Of a DNA stretch of 64,000 nt, positions 43,563-53,255 are shown piece after piece. Below the pieces are notes generated by a model. That model was given only the letters and a program-made list of their open reading frames with translations. It made no database searches and was not told where the DNA came from. Position numbers and translations under genes: made by a program. Every line of letters begins with the position of its first letter. Positions within the stretch are counted from its first letter, which is position 1. Source of the stretch: Bacteroidota bacterium (GTDB taxonomy: Bacteria; Bacteroidota; Bacteroidia; Chitinophagales; Chitinophagaceae). Location of the stretch: contig JAHEFI010000005.1 in assembly GCA_024640255.1 (NCBI GenBank), forward strand, positions 1 through 64,000, written 5' to 3'.

Positions 43563-45704
43563 ATGACATATGTAAAACAAAATAAGTGGACATTTTTAGC
43601 CACGATTATAGTATTTGGGGGTTTATTTTTCGCTTTTAATATTGTAACTGATCAACAGGAACCTGCTTCTTTAAGACATAGAAAATTGGTTTCCACTATA
43701 GGACAATTATTAGAAACAGAACATTATAGTCCAAGAAAAATTGATGACGTTTTTTCTAAAGAAGTATTTGATGGATATTTTAAAGCATTAGATCCAGATA
43801 AGACTTTGTTTCTACAATCTGATATAGATAGTTTAAGAATTTATGAGAGAAGAATAGATGACGAAATTCACGGAAGTCCTTTAAGCTTCACTGACGCAGT
43901 GGATTTAGTATATGATAGAAGAATAAAAGAAGCCAAAGATTTGTTTCTACAGTTGATAGACAAGCCATTTGATTTTAACACCAACGATTCTATTTATTTT
44001 GATGCTGATGCGATTCCTTATGCTGCCAATAAAGCAGAAAGAGATGCTCGATGGAGAAAGCTATTAACTTATAAAGTATTGGATAGATATGTTAATGCAG
44101 TAGAAGAAAGAGAAAAAAATAAAGGCAAGGAAAAATATATAGTAAAATCAGATTCTTTAATAGAAGTAGAATCTAGAAATGCCATTAAAAAAATTCAAGT
44201 AAAAAAGTTTGAATCTTTAGAAAGAACCTTTGGTAAAGAAAAAAGATTTGAAACATTTTTAAATACAATTACTGGCTTAATGGATCCACACACAGATTAT
44301 TTTGCACCAGTTGAAAAAAGATCTTTCACTGAGCAAATGAGTGGTGTTTTTTATGGCATTGGTGCATTATTGGGACAGGATGATAATGGGGTTAAATTGG
44401 TAAACATTACTCCTGGTGGTCCGGCATGGAAATCGGGTCAATTAGTAGCGAATGATGTAATTATTAAAATTGCTCAAGGAGCGGAAGAGCCCGTGGATAT
44501 TGAAGGATATGAAACAACAGAAGCGGTAAAATTAATTAGAGGAAATTTAGGTACCGAAGTAAGACTAACTGTTAGAAAGCCAGATGGTACTATCAAAGTA
44601 GTCTCATTGATAAGAGAAAAAGTAGTATTAGATGAAGGCTATGCAAGAAGTGCGGTGATTACGAAGGGTAATGATAAATATGGCTATATCTACTTGCCTG
44701 ATTTTTATGCCGATTTTGAAAGAGAAGATGGACATAGATGTTCTGAAGATGTTGCTAAAGAAATAGAAAAACTTAAAGCAGAAAATGTAAAAGGAATCAC
44801 TATTGATATTAGATACAATGGAGGAGGATCTCTATATGAAGTGGTACAAATGGTAGGTTTATTTATAGAAAAAGGGCCAGTGGTACAAATTAGAGATAAA
44901 GGTGGTAAATCTCAGGTTTTATATGATGAGACTCCAGGTACTTTATATGATGGTCCATTGGTGGTAATGGTGAATGAGTTTAGTGCTTCTGCTAGTGAAA
45001 TTTTTGCTGCAGCTATACAAGATTATAAAAGAGGTATTATTGTAGGAAGTAGTTCTTCTTATGGTAAAGGAACTGTTCAAAGAAATGTTTCATTTGGTAA
45101 ACCTTTGGATTCTTTAGGTATTCAAACAGAGTATGGTGCTGTGAAATTAACTATCCAGAAATTTTATAGAATTAATGGTAGTTCTACACAAAGAAGAGGG
45201 GTGGCTCCAGATATTATTTTGCCTGATGAATACGAATTCTTCAAGTATAGAGAAAAGGATAATCCTAGTGCTTTAGCTTGGGATGAAATGGAAAAAGCGA
45301 AGTATCAGGTTTGGACAAAAAGTCCTTCTATTTATACTATTGCTAGTGCAGAAAATAAAAAATTATCTGCTGATACATCCATTGCAAAGTTTAAGAAAAA
45401 TGCACAGTGGATTGCTGGACAAATAGAGCGTCCATCCTATTTGAATATGGAGAAGTTTAAGTACTTCAAAAAACAAGTGCAAGACATTGTACAAGAAAAC
45501 GAAAATATTTTAAAGCTAAAAGAACCTATGCAGGTTTCCCCCCTTAAAGCTGATCACGAAAAGTTTTATAACAATCCCGATAAGGCTAAGCAGGATAGAT
45601 ACCAAGCTTGGTTGAAACAGGTTGCTAAAGACATTCAATTAGCTCAATCAAATTCTTTATTGGGTAAATTGACCATCAATAGTAGTGTTGTAAAGAAGGG
45701 ATAA
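43563..45704 (+). CDS. Carboxy-terminal processing protease, S41 family (Prc/Tsp-like)
   Basis: About 713 residues from the ATG at 43563 (ATG at 43551 gives 717). The frame extends upstream to 43344, but that part is the translated tRNA-His and is rejected. A membrane anchor/signal (FLATIIVFGGLFFAFNIV) is followed by an N-terminal helical domain, a PDZ domain (KLVNITPGGPAWKSGQLVANDVIIKI) and the S41 domain with GITIDIRYNGGGSLYEVV, catalytic Ser in NEFSASASEIFAAAIQDY and Lys in SSYGKGTVQR. Prc-type enzymes cut periplasmic proteins from the C-terminus. It is probably cotranscribed with the UpxY gene 16 nt downstream. Confidence 0.92.
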   Translation: MTYVKQNKWTFLATIIVFGGLFFAFNIVTDQQEPASLRHRKLVSTIGQLLETEHYSPRKIDDVFSKEVFDGYFKALDPDKTLFLQSDIDSLRIYERRIDDEIHGSPLSFTDAVDLVYDRRIKEAKDLFLQLIDKPFDFNTNDSIYFDADAIPYAANKAERDARWRKLLTYKVLDRYVNAVEEREKNKGKEKYIVKSDSLIEVESRNAIKKIQVKKFESLERTFGKEKRFETFLNTITGLMDPHTDYFAPVEKRSFTEQMSGVFYGIGALLGQDDNGVKLVNITPGGPAWKSGQLVANDVIIKIAQGAEEPVDIEGYETTEAVKLIRGNLGTEVRLTVRKPDGTIKVVSLIREKVVLDEGYARSAVITKGNDKYGYIYLPDFYADFEREDGHRCSEDVAKEIEKLKAENVKGITIDIRYNGGGSLYEVVQMVGLFIEKGPVVQIRDKGGKSQVLYDETPGTLYDGPLVVMVNEFSASASEIFAAAIQDYKRGIIVGSSSSYGKGTVQRNVSFGKPLDSLGIQTEYGAVKLTIQKFYRINGSSTQRRGVAPDIILPDEYEFFKYREKDNPSALAWDEMEKAKYQVWTKSPSIYTIASAENKKLSADTSIAKFKKNAQWIAGQIERPSYLNMEKFKYFKKQVQDIVQENENILKLKEPMQVSPLKADHEKFYNNPDKAKQDRYQAWLKQVAKDIQLAQSNSLLGKLTINSSVVKKG

Positions 45705-45720
45705 CTTTAAAAACGCAACA

Positions 45721-46233
45721 ATGGCAGTACAGGAGAATGAAAAACTTTGGCATGTAATTTATACAAAGTCAAAGTGGGAGAAAAAGGTAGATAGTCTTTT
45801 ATTACAAAGAGGATACGAAAGCTGGTGTCCAGTGCAGAAAAAAGAAAGACAATGGTCTGACAGAAAGAAGATTATCGAAGAGCCTCTATTTAGATCTTAT
45901 GTTTTTGTAAAAGCCGCAAAAGAAGATAGAAATCAAATTTTATCTGTCAATGGGGTGGTAAACTTTTTATACTTTGAAAAAAAGCCGGCCATCATTAGAG
46001 ACAAGGAAATTGAAACCATTAAAAAATACTTAGGCGAATCTTATCAAAGCATTCAAGTGGTTGATATGACCAATATTCCTCCTCAAACCAGGGTAGCCAT
46101 CAATAATGGTCTATTTATGGGTCAAAAAGGAGAGGTTATAAAATCAGGCAAGAAGAATGTGTTTGTTAGACTTGAAAGCATCAATATGATGATGATTGTA
46201 GAATTCAAAGTTGAAGAAATCTCCGTTATCTAA
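45721..46233 (+). CDS. NusG paralogue of the UpxY family (transcription antiterminator)
   Basis: A 170-residue NusG-like protein. The NGN domain has WHVIYTKSKWEKKVDSLLLQRGYESWCPVQ and EPLFRSYVFVKA, and the C-terminal KOW-like half has NNGLFMGQKGEVIKSGKKNVFV. UpxY proteins in Bacteroides act as antiterminators for capsule operons, and this one is a stand-alone copy: no capsule or polysaccharide gene cluster lies within the window. Its own target may be elsewhere, or it may serve a local operon. The last 4 bases overlap the 3' end of mtaB on the other strand. Confidence 0.85.
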   Translation: MAVQENEKLWHVIYTKSKWEKKVDSLLLQRGYESWCPVQKKERQWSDRKKIIEEPLFRSYVFVKAAKEDRNQILSVNGVVNFLYFEKKPAIIRDKEIETIKKYLGESYQSIQVVDMTNIPPQTRVAINNGLFMGQKGEVIKSGKKNVFVRLESINMMMIVEFKVEEISVI

Positions 46234-47522
46234 GCAATTGTCCAATCCACTATTTGATTACTCCATTCGGCTCTATAAGGAGTGGTAATTCTGATATAAT
46301 TATCAGTGTATCCTTCTAGCATGGCTAACTGAGTTGGGTCTTTTTGTTTGATGGATTCAAACAACACTTTTCTGGTAGACCCTATATGCTGTGCTTTAAA
46401 ATATTGTTCTTTCTGATAAGAGAGGTTACGCAAAATTTTATTTCTTTCTTGTCTTATAGCAATAGGTACAATTGGTTTTATTCCCAAAGCCTTGGTGGCT
46501 GCTCTTTCAGAATAAGTGAATACATGTAAATAGGCAATATCTAATGCATGAATAAAGTCCATGCTTTCTTTGAAATAAGCTTCTGTTTCTCCCGGAGAAC
46601 CCACAATCACATCCACTCCAATACATGCATGAGGAATCAATTGCTTAATTAAGCTAATCTTGTCTTTATATAATTGTGTGTTATATCTTCTTTGCATCAA
46701 TTTTAAAACAGGGTCTGATCCACTTTGTAAGGGGATATGAAAATGAGGCATAAAGCGTTTGCTTTCTGCTACCCATGCAATCATTTCATCTGTTAATAAA
46801 TTCGGTTCAATAGAAGAAATACGGTATCTAGTAATGGTCGTTTCTGTATCTAAAGCTTTAATTAAATCAAAAAAGTTTTCTTCTCTTTTTTTGCCACCAT
46901 CAAAACCTTTACCAAAATCTCCTAAGTTAATACCTGTTAAAACTATTTCTTGCACTCCATGTGCTGCTAAATCTTTTGCTTGCTTCACCACATTTTCAAT
47001 ACTATCGCTTCTGCTTTTTCCTCTTGCCATTGGGATGGTACAAAATGAACAACTATAATCGCAACCATCCTGTACTTTCAAAAATGTTCTGGTTCTATCA
47101 TTTACAGAAAAAGAACTATTAAATCCTGAAACAGTTTCAATATCACAACTACAAATTTTAGTAGGGTCTCCTTTTGAAAGGGTGGAAATATGTTCTATTA
47201 AATTAAATTTCTCTGCTGCACCCAATACCAAATCCACTCCAGGGATTTCTGCAATCTCTTTAGGTTTTAATTGAGCATAACAACCAGTTATGACTACAAA
47301 ACTTTCTGGGGCTAATTTTTGAATTCGACGAACCAGTTGTCTACATTCTTTATCGGCATTTTCCGTAACGGAACAGGTATTAATGACATACACGTCTGCC
47401 TCCTCTGTAAAAGCCTTCTTCTCAAAGCCTTCCTGTTCCATTTGTCTGGAAAGGGTGGAAGTCTCCGAAAAATTAAGTTTACAGCCTAAAGTATGAAAGG
47501 CAACAGAACGTGGTTTACTCAT
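46230..47522 (-). CDS. mtaB: tRNA t6A37 methylthiotransferase
   Basis: A radical-SAM enzyme that adds a methylthio group to t6A37 of tRNAs. About 430 residues from the ATG at 47522; a TTG three codons upstream is not used. The N-terminal domain has cluster-binding cysteines in TLGCKLNFSE, NTCSVTENADK and ITGCYAQLKP; the radical-SAM motif is DYSCSFCTIPMARGKSRS; a C-terminal TRAM region follows. These features distinguish MtaB from MiaB and RimO only by overall similarity, so the exact subfamily is likely but not certain. Its promoter box is 6 nt before the start codon. Confidence 0.87.
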   Translation of the reverse strand: MSKPRSVAFHTLGCKLNFSETSTLSRQMEQEGFEKKAFTEEADVYVINTCSVTENADKECRQLVRRIQKLAPESFVVITGCYAQLKPKEIAEIPGVDLVLGAAEKFNLIEHISTLSKGDPTKICSCDIETVSGFNSSFSVNDRTRTFLKVQDGCDYSCSFCTIPMARGKSRSDSIENVVKQAKDLAAHGVQEIVLTGINLGDFGKGFDGGKKREENFFDLIKALDTETTITRYRISSIEPNLLTDEMIAWVAESKRFMPHFHIPLQSGSDPVLKLMQRRYNTQLYKDKISLIKQLIPHACIGVDVIVGSPGETEAYFKESMDFIHALDIAYLHVFTYSERAATKALGIKPIVPIAIRQERNKILRNLSYQKEQYFKAQHIGSTRKVLFESIKQKDPTQLAMLEGYTDNYIRITTPYRAEWSNQIVDWTIA

Positions 47523-47528
47523 GGACCG

Positions 47529-47536
47529 CAAAGATA
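47529..47536 (-). promoter_or_regulatory. -7 box (TATCTTTGC) for mtaB
   Basis: Minus strand 47536-47529 reads TATCTTTG followed by C, only 6 nt before the ATG at 47522, giving a predicted 5' untranslated region of at most a few bases. The -33 element is weak. Confidence 0.45.
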
Positions 47537-47613
47537 AAAAACATAGGGGGAAACCGGAAATCTTAAAATAATCATAAAGCGCCTATTAATTTCCCATTTT
47601 GCCTCATTTGGGT

Positions 47614-47621
47614 TAAGTTTG
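47614..47621 (+). promoter_or_regulatory. -7 box (TAAGTTTGC) for the DUF2723 gene
   Basis: TAAGTTTG followed by C, 20 nt before the ATG at 47642, in the context TGGGTTAAGTTTGC. The preceding GGGT is also found before the TAAATTTGC box at 37531. Confidence 0.45.
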
Positions 47622-47641
47622 CAACTACTAAAAAAGGTAAA

Positions 47642-50600
47642 ATGGACTTTAAAAAAGTAAATAATTGGACAGGGTGGATCGTAACCCTAATTGCTTGTAC
47701 TGTTTACATTATGACTTCAGAAGCTACTGGTAGTTTCTGGGATTGTGGTGAGTTTATCAGCAGTGCTTATAAATTACAAATTCCGCATCCTCCTGGAGCA
47801 CCTATGTTTGTGTTAATGGGAAGAATTTTCATTATTCTTTTTGGTGATAATCCATTAACTGCAGCGAAGGCGGTAAATACCATGAGTGCCTTAGCAAGTG
47901 GCTTTACTATTTTATTTTTATTTTGGACCATTACACATTTTGCCAAAAGAATGGTGGAAAAAGCAAGTGGCGCAGACTTAACTCAAAACCAAATTATTTT
48001 GGTAATGGGTGCAGGTATTGTTGGTGCACTAGCTTATACTTTTAGTGATTCATTTTGGTATTCTGCAGTGGAAGGTGAAGTATATGCATTGAGTTCTTTC
48101 TTTACTGCATTGGTTTTTTGGGCTATTTTAAAATGGGAACACAAAGCAGATCAGCCAGGTGCTGATAAGTGGATCATTTTTATATTTTACATGATGGGTA
48201 TCTCCATTGGAGTTCACTTATTAAATATCTTAACTATTCCTGCGATTGTAATGGTATATTATTTTAGAAATTACAAAGCAAGCTGGAAAGGTGGATTAAT
48301 TGCTTTCTTTATTGGAGTAGTTATTACCGGGTTTATTCAAGTATTCTTAATTCAATATACTATTAAGTGGGCAGGTGCATTTGACGTGACTTTTGTAAAT
48401 AGTTTTGGATTGCCTTTCTTCAGTGGTTTTATTACCTTCTTTGTATTGGTTGCAGTATTGATTGCCTTTGGAATTCGTTATGCTAACAAAAAAGGATACT
48501 ATTTTTTAAAATTAGGTATCTGGTCCATGGTGTTTTTCTTCCTAGGATATACAAGCTATATCACTACGATGATTCGTTCTAATGCAGATACTTCTGTAGA
48601 TATGTATAATGTAGATAATCCAGTTACTTTAATGGGTTATTTAGGAAGAGAGCAATATGGTGACTGGCCTATTTTATACGGTCCTGATTATGTAGATAAA
48701 GTAGATAATATTGAAGGAAGTGATCAATATGTAAAAGCAAAAGACACTTACGAAGTAGCAGGAAAAAACTATAAGCGTGATTGGGCATCTGCTCCTTCTG
48801 CGCATTTGTTTCCAAGAATGTGGGATTCTGAAAATGATAGAGGTCAAATGGATAGCTATAAGGCTTTTGCTGGAGTAGTAGATGGCGAAGCGCCTACTTT
48901 AAGAGATAATATCAAGTACTTTACAAATTATCAATTTGGATTTATGTACCTGCGTTATTTCTTATGGAATTTTGCTGGTAAACAAAACGATTTACAAGGC
49001 TTTGGAAATGTCAGAGATGGTAATTTCAAAACAGGTATTTCTTTTGTAGACAATGCCATCTTTGGAGATCAATCTAAATTGCCAGATTCTATTGGTAAAA
49101 ATAACAATGCCAATAACAATTTATACATGTTGCCTTTCTTATTGGGAATTGTAGGATTTATTTTCCAATACCAACACGCAAAGAAAGACTTTGTAGTAAC
49201 AGGTTTATTGTTCTTCTTTACGGGTATTGCTATTGTGCTTTATTTAAACCAAGTAAGTTTACAACCTCGTGAGCGTGATTATGCTTATGTAGGATCATTC
49301 TATGCATTTGCTATTTGGATTGGATTGGGCGTATTGCAAATTGCCGAGTGGTTATCCAAAGCGATTACCCCTAAAATGGCTACAATCGCTGCCACTGTTA
49401 TTTGTTTCTTGGCAGTGCCTACATTAATGGCACAACAAGAATGGGATGACCATGATAGGGGTCAAAAAACTTTGCCAAGAGATTTAGCTAGAAATTATTT
49501 AGAGAGCTGTCCTCCAAATGCTATTTTATTCTCTTTCGGAGATAATGATACTTATCCATTATGGTATGCTCAAGAAGTAGAAGGTATCAGACCAGATGTA
49601 AGAGTAGTGGTAAATAGTTTATTGGGTTCAGATTGGTATATGAAAGAGTTGAGATATAAAGTAAATCAAAGTGATAAGTTTGATGTAATATTCACTGACG
49701 AACAAGTGGCAGGTAATAAATTGAATGCAGCTTATTATTATCCAGTTCCAGGTTATACAGAAAATCAATATTATAATTTAGATTCTGTATTAAGATATGT
49801 GGTAGCAGACCCAGCAGGGAAATATCAAATGGCTACACAGGATGGTAGTTCAGTAAATATTTTCCCTACACATAAGTTCAGTGTTCCTGTGAATAAGGCA
49901 AATGCTTTAGCAGCAGGCTTGGCTAAGCCAACAGATTCTATTGTAAATGAATTGAAAATTGATTTCAATCCAAATAGACAATACTTGGTGAAAAATGAGA
50001 TGGCTATTTTTGCTATCATCGCTACCAGCCAGTTTAAGCGTCCAATTTGTTTTACATCACAACAAGATTTAAAAGATTTGGGCTTGGATAAATATGCTCG
50101 TCAAACAGGTATGACTTATCAATTAGTACCAGTAGCTAATTCACCAATTGATACAGATGCTGCCTTTAAGAATATGATGAACAAGTTTAGCTTTGGAAAT
50201 GCACAAAATCCAAATGTGTATTTTGATGAAGAGAATAGAAGACATTTAAATTCAATCAGATATTCTATGGCTGAAATCGCATTAGCATTAGCGGTAGAAG
50301 GCAAGAAAGATAGCGCAAGACAATTGTTAAAGAAAATTGATGCTGTAACCAATGAGAAGAACTTCCCTTACGGTATGACTTCTAATAGAGGTAATCAACA
50401 CAATTACTTTAGCTATGTATTCTTACAAGCATGTTATGCAGCGGATGATAAAGCTTTGGCTAAGAAAGTAAGTACTTCAGTAATGAAAGACTTGAAACAA
50501 CAATTGTCTTATTATAGATCTTTGGGAGAGTCAATGAGTGAAGATCAGTTTATGCAAAATGCAGACGCTGCTTATCAAGGTAAACCTACTGCATTAAGTA

Positions 50601-50692
50601 ATAAGCAAATGTCTTTTGTTCAAGACATTCTAACTTGTTATCAATTAGAATCAGCGATTGCTAAATTAGATGCAGAAATTAAAGTAAAGTAG
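47642..50692 (+). CDS. DUF2723 membrane protein, GT-C glycosyltransferase-like
   Basis: A 1016-residue protein. The N-terminal half has about 10-12 hydrophobic segments, starting near residue 10, and the family motif SFWDCGEFISSAYKLQIPHPPGAPMF (residues 31-56; Asp34-Cys35-Gly36-Glu37), typical of GT-C transferases of the DUF2723 family. The C-terminal half is soluble, with repeats that look helical. Members are thought to be protein O-mannosyltransferase-like enzymes in Bacteroidota; a specific substrate is not established here. The last 14 nt overlap the cysteine desulfurase gene on the other strand. Confidence 0.85.
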   Translation: MDFKKVNNWTGWIVTLIACTVYIMTSEATGSFWDCGEFISSAYKLQIPHPPGAPMFVLMGRIFIILFGDNPLTAAKAVNTMSALASGFTILFLFWTITHFAKRMVEKASGADLTQNQIILVMGAGIVGALAYTFSDSFWYSAVEGEVYALSSFFTALVFWAILKWEHKADQPGADKWIIFIFYMMGISIGVHLLNILTIPAIVMVYYFRNYKASWKGGLIAFFIGVVITGFIQVFLIQYTIKWAGAFDVTFVNSFGLPFFSGFITFFVLVAVLIAFGIRYANKKGYYFLKLGIWSMVFFFLGYTSYITTMIRSNADTSVDMYNVDNPVTLMGYLGREQYGDWPILYGPDYVDKVDNIEGSDQYVKAKDTYEVAGKNYKRDWASAPSAHLFPRMWDSENDRGQMDSYKAFAGVVDGEAPTLRDNIKYFTNYQFGFMYLRYFLWNFAGKQNDLQGFGNVRDGNFKTGISFVDNAIFGDQSKLPDSIGKNNNANNNLYMLPFLLGIVGFIFQYQHAKKDFVVTGLLFFFTGIAIVLYLNQVSLQPRERDYAYVGSFYAFAIWIGLGVLQIAEWLSKAITPKMATIAATVICFLAVPTLMAQQEWDDHDRGQKTLPRDLARNYLESCPPNAILFSFGDNDTYPLWYAQEVEGIRPDVRVVVNSLLGSDWYMKELRYKVNQSDKFDVIFTDEQVAGNKLNAAYYYPVPGYTENQYYNLDSVLRYVVADPAGKYQMATQDGSSVNIFPTHKFSVPVNKANALAAGLAKPTDSIVNELKIDFNPNRQYLVKNEMAIFAIIATSQFKRPICFTSQQDLKDLGLDKYARQTGMTYQLVPVANSPIDTDAAFKNMMNKFSFGNAQNPNVYFDEENRRHLNSIRYSMAEIALALAVEGKKDSARQLLKKIDAVTNEKNFPYGMTSNRGNQHNYFSYVFLQACYAADDKALAKKVSTSVMKDLKQQLSYYRSLGESMSEDQFMQNADAAYQGKPTALSNKQMSFVQDILTCYQLESAIAKLDAEIKVK

Positions 50693-51806
50693 TTAATATA
50701 TCTACTACCTGATCAATTTCTTGACGGGTATTATTTTTACAGAAGGAGAAACGCACAGTAGCGATTTCTCCTTCTTTATTTAATGCCTGAATTACATGAG
50801 AACCTTGTTGTGCCCCACTAGAACAAGCGCTTCCTCCACTAGCACATACATGATGTATATCTAAATTAAATAACAACATATCTGTCTTGTCCGTTTTAGG
50901 GAAATTAGTACTTAATAAAGTGTACAAGCTCTTACCAAATGGATCTCCATTAAAACTTACTCCTGGTATTTTTTGTACTAACTGATCGTGCATGTATTGT
51001 TTTAAAGATTGCATATAAGCGCTATCTTTTTCATAAGATTCGCTAGCCATCTCTAAGGCTTTAGCAAAACCAACAATACCATATAAGTTTTCAGTACCTG
51101 CACGCATATTTCTTTCCTGAGCCCCTCCATGTACCAAAGGATTTATTTTAATATTTTCATTGATATACAAAATACCTACTCCTTTTGGTCCGTGAAATTT
51201 ATGTCCAGCACCTGTGATAAAATCTACAGGAGTTTCTTTTAAATTAAAAGGGAAATGACCTACTGTTTGAACGGTATCGCTATGAAAATAGGCATTGTTC
51301 TTTTTACATAAAGCACCTACCTCATGAATATCAATCATATTGCCAATTTCATTGTTGGCATGCATAATGGAAACAATAGTCTTCTCAGTGTGTGTATTTA
51401 ATAATTGAGCCAAATCTTCCATATCGATATGGCCATTGGGTAGAATCTTTACCCAAGACAACTTAATGCCATGAACTTTTGCTAAATGCTCTACAGTATG
51501 CAAGGTAGCATGATGTTCTATAGGAGAACTAATGATATGTTGACAACCTAAATCCAAAATTGCAGCATTCAAAATGGTATTACTACTTTCTGTACCACCA
51601 CTTGTAAAGAAAATCTCAGAAGGTTTAGCACCTAAATTTTTAGCAACCGATTTTCTAGCTTGCTCCACTGCCATTCTGGTTTCTCTTCCATAGCTATAAA
51701 TAGAAGAAGGATTACCAAATTTTTCTGTCAAATAAGGCATCATGGCTTCTAGAACCGCTGGATCTAATGGAGTAGTGGCAGCATTGTCGAAATATATTCT
51801 TTCCAT
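50679..51806 (-). CDS. Cysteine desulfurase (NifS/IscS type)
   Basis: A PLP enzyme removing sulfur from cysteine for Fe-S clusters or thiolated tRNA. The 375-residue protein starts MERIYFDNAATTPLDP, has FFTSGGTESSN, the PLP-binding Lys203 in TGAGHKFHGPKGVG, and a catalytic Cys at 328 in ASGGSACSSGAQQGSHV. The short motif around Cys328 fits the NifS/IscS class (group I). No Fe-S scaffold genes are next to it. It starts 4 nt after glmM's stop, so it probably shares the glmM operon. Confidence 0.92.
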   Translation of the reverse strand: MERIYFDNAATTPLDPAVLEAMMPYLTEKFGNPSSIYSYGRETRMAVEQARKSVAKNLGAKPSEIFFTSGGTESSNTILNAAILDLGCQHIISSPIEHHATLHTVEHLAKVHGIKLSWVKILPNGHIDMEDLAQLLNTHTEKTIVSIMHANNEIGNMIDIHEVGALCKKNNAYFHSDTVQTVGHFPFNLKETPVDFITGAGHKFHGPKGVGILYINENIKINPLVHGGAQERNMRAGTENLYGIVGFAKALEMASESYEKDSAYMQSLKQYMHDQLVQKIPGVSFNGDPFGKSLYTLLSTNFPKTDKTDMLLFNLDIHHVCASGGSACSSGAQQGSHVIQALNKEGEIATVRFSFCKNNTRQEIDQVVDILTTLL

Positions 51807-51810
51807 CCTT

Positions 51811-53193
51811 CTACTTTATTGAATGTATAATTGAAATAATATGGTCTGCTAATTCATCTGCAGCTTTTTGAGATCTTGCTTCAGTATAAATTCGCATAAT
51901 AGGTTCTGTATTACTTGTTCTTAAGTGTACCCATTCGTCTTCAAAGTCAATTTTAAATCCATCTACTTTATTAATTGGGTAAGCAGTGAATTTTGATTCT
52001 AAAGTACTAAAAATAGTGTCTAAAGACAATGATGCATTTAGATCCATTTTCTTTTTGCTCATAAAATAAGCTGGGTAGCTGGCTCTTAAAGCAGAAGCGG
52101 TTTTTTGTGTAATAGCTAAATGGCTTAAGAATAAGGCTATTCCAATTAAAGCATCTCTACCAAAGTGAAGGTCTGGAACAATGATGCCTCCATTTCCTTC
52201 TCCACCAATCACCGCTTTTTCCTGCTTCATCATATTCACCACATTCAATTCACCCACAGCACTTGCGAAGTAGGAACAACCATTTTTTTCAGTAATATCT
52301 CTCAGGGCTCTTGTGGAAGAAAGATTACTAACAGTTGCCCCCTTTTTATGTTGTAAGATATAATCAGCTACAGCTACTAAAGTATATTCTTCTCCAAATA
52401 ATTCTCCGTCCTCACTTACGAAACATAAACGGTCCACATCTGGATCTACTGCAATACCTAATGTCGCTTTATTCTTAGTGACTGTTGTACAAAGTTCAGT
52501 AAGGTGTTCTTTTAATGGTTCAGGATTATGTGCAAAATCACCCGTCATTGCTTCATTCAAGACAGTTATATTTTTTACGCCTAAAGCATGTAATAAGGCT
52601 GGAACAGTGAAAGCACCTGAGCTATTAATGGCGTCTAATACAATAGAAAAATTGGCAGCTTCAATGGCTTTTTTATTCACCAATGGATAATTTAAAATAG
52701 CTTCAATGTGTTTTTCTAAACTATTATTATCTGCAATTAAAGAACCCAATGCATCAATTGAAGCGTAATTAAAATCTTCATTGGCTGCGATGGTTAAAAT
52801 GGTCTTTCCTTCTTCTGCACTTACAAACTCACCTTTTTCATTTAATAATTTTAAAGCATTCCATTCTTTTGGATTGTGGCTAGCAGTTAAAATAATTCCT
52901 CCATCTGCTTTTTCAAATACTACTGCCATTTCAACAGTAGGAGTGGTGCTTAATCCCAAATGAATTACATCTATACCTAAAGCCAATAAACTTTGTTCCA
53001 CCATGGCTTCCACCATATTTCCACTCATTCTGCCATCTCTTCCTACCACTACTTTCTTCTTTCCTGCAGATTTAGCGTTTAACCAACTGCCATAAGCAGA
53101 AGCAAATTTCACCATATCCAATGGAGTAAGGTTTTCATTAGGCTTCCCACCGATGGTACCTCTAAATCCAGAAATGCTTTTAATTAATGCCAT
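51811..53193 (-). CDS. glmM: Phosphoglucosamine mutase
   Basis: A 460-residue phosphohexomutase acting on glucosamine phosphate for UDP-GlcNAc synthesis. It begins MALIKSISGFRGTIGGKPNENLTP, has the active phosphoserine loop ILTASHNPKEWNALK (Ser105), metal-binding DPDVDRLCFV, the sugar-binding GGEGNGGII, and the phosphate loop RTSNTEPIMRIY. These residues, and GlmS elsewhere in the window, favour GlmM; a phosphomannomutase role cannot be excluded by sequence alone. It is divergent from the PAP2 gene. Confidence 0.88.
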   Translation of the reverse strand: MALIKSISGFRGTIGGKPNENLTPLDMVKFASAYGSWLNAKSAGKKKVVVGRDGRMSGNMVEAMVEQSLLALGIDVIHLGLSTTPTVEMAVVFEKADGGIILTASHNPKEWNALKLLNEKGEFVSAEEGKTILTIAANEDFNYASIDALGSLIADNNSLEKHIEAILNYPLVNKKAIEAANFSIVLDAINSSGAFTVPALLHALGVKNITVLNEAMTGDFAHNPEPLKEHLTELCTTVTKNKATLGIAVDPDVDRLCFVSEDGELFGEEYTLVAVADYILQHKKGATVSNLSSTRALRDITEKNGCSYFASAVGELNVVNMMKQEKAVIGGEGNGGIIVPDLHFGRDALIGIALFLSHLAITQKTASALRASYPAYFMSKKKMDLNASLSLDTIFSTLESKFTAYPINKVDGFKIDFEDEWVHLRTSNTEPIMRIYTEARSQKAADELADHIISIIHSIK

Positions 53194-53255
53194 ATTATGT
53201 TCGAATTGAGAGACAAATTTACTTTAAATTTTTGCACTTCTTGTATCTTTATGCC

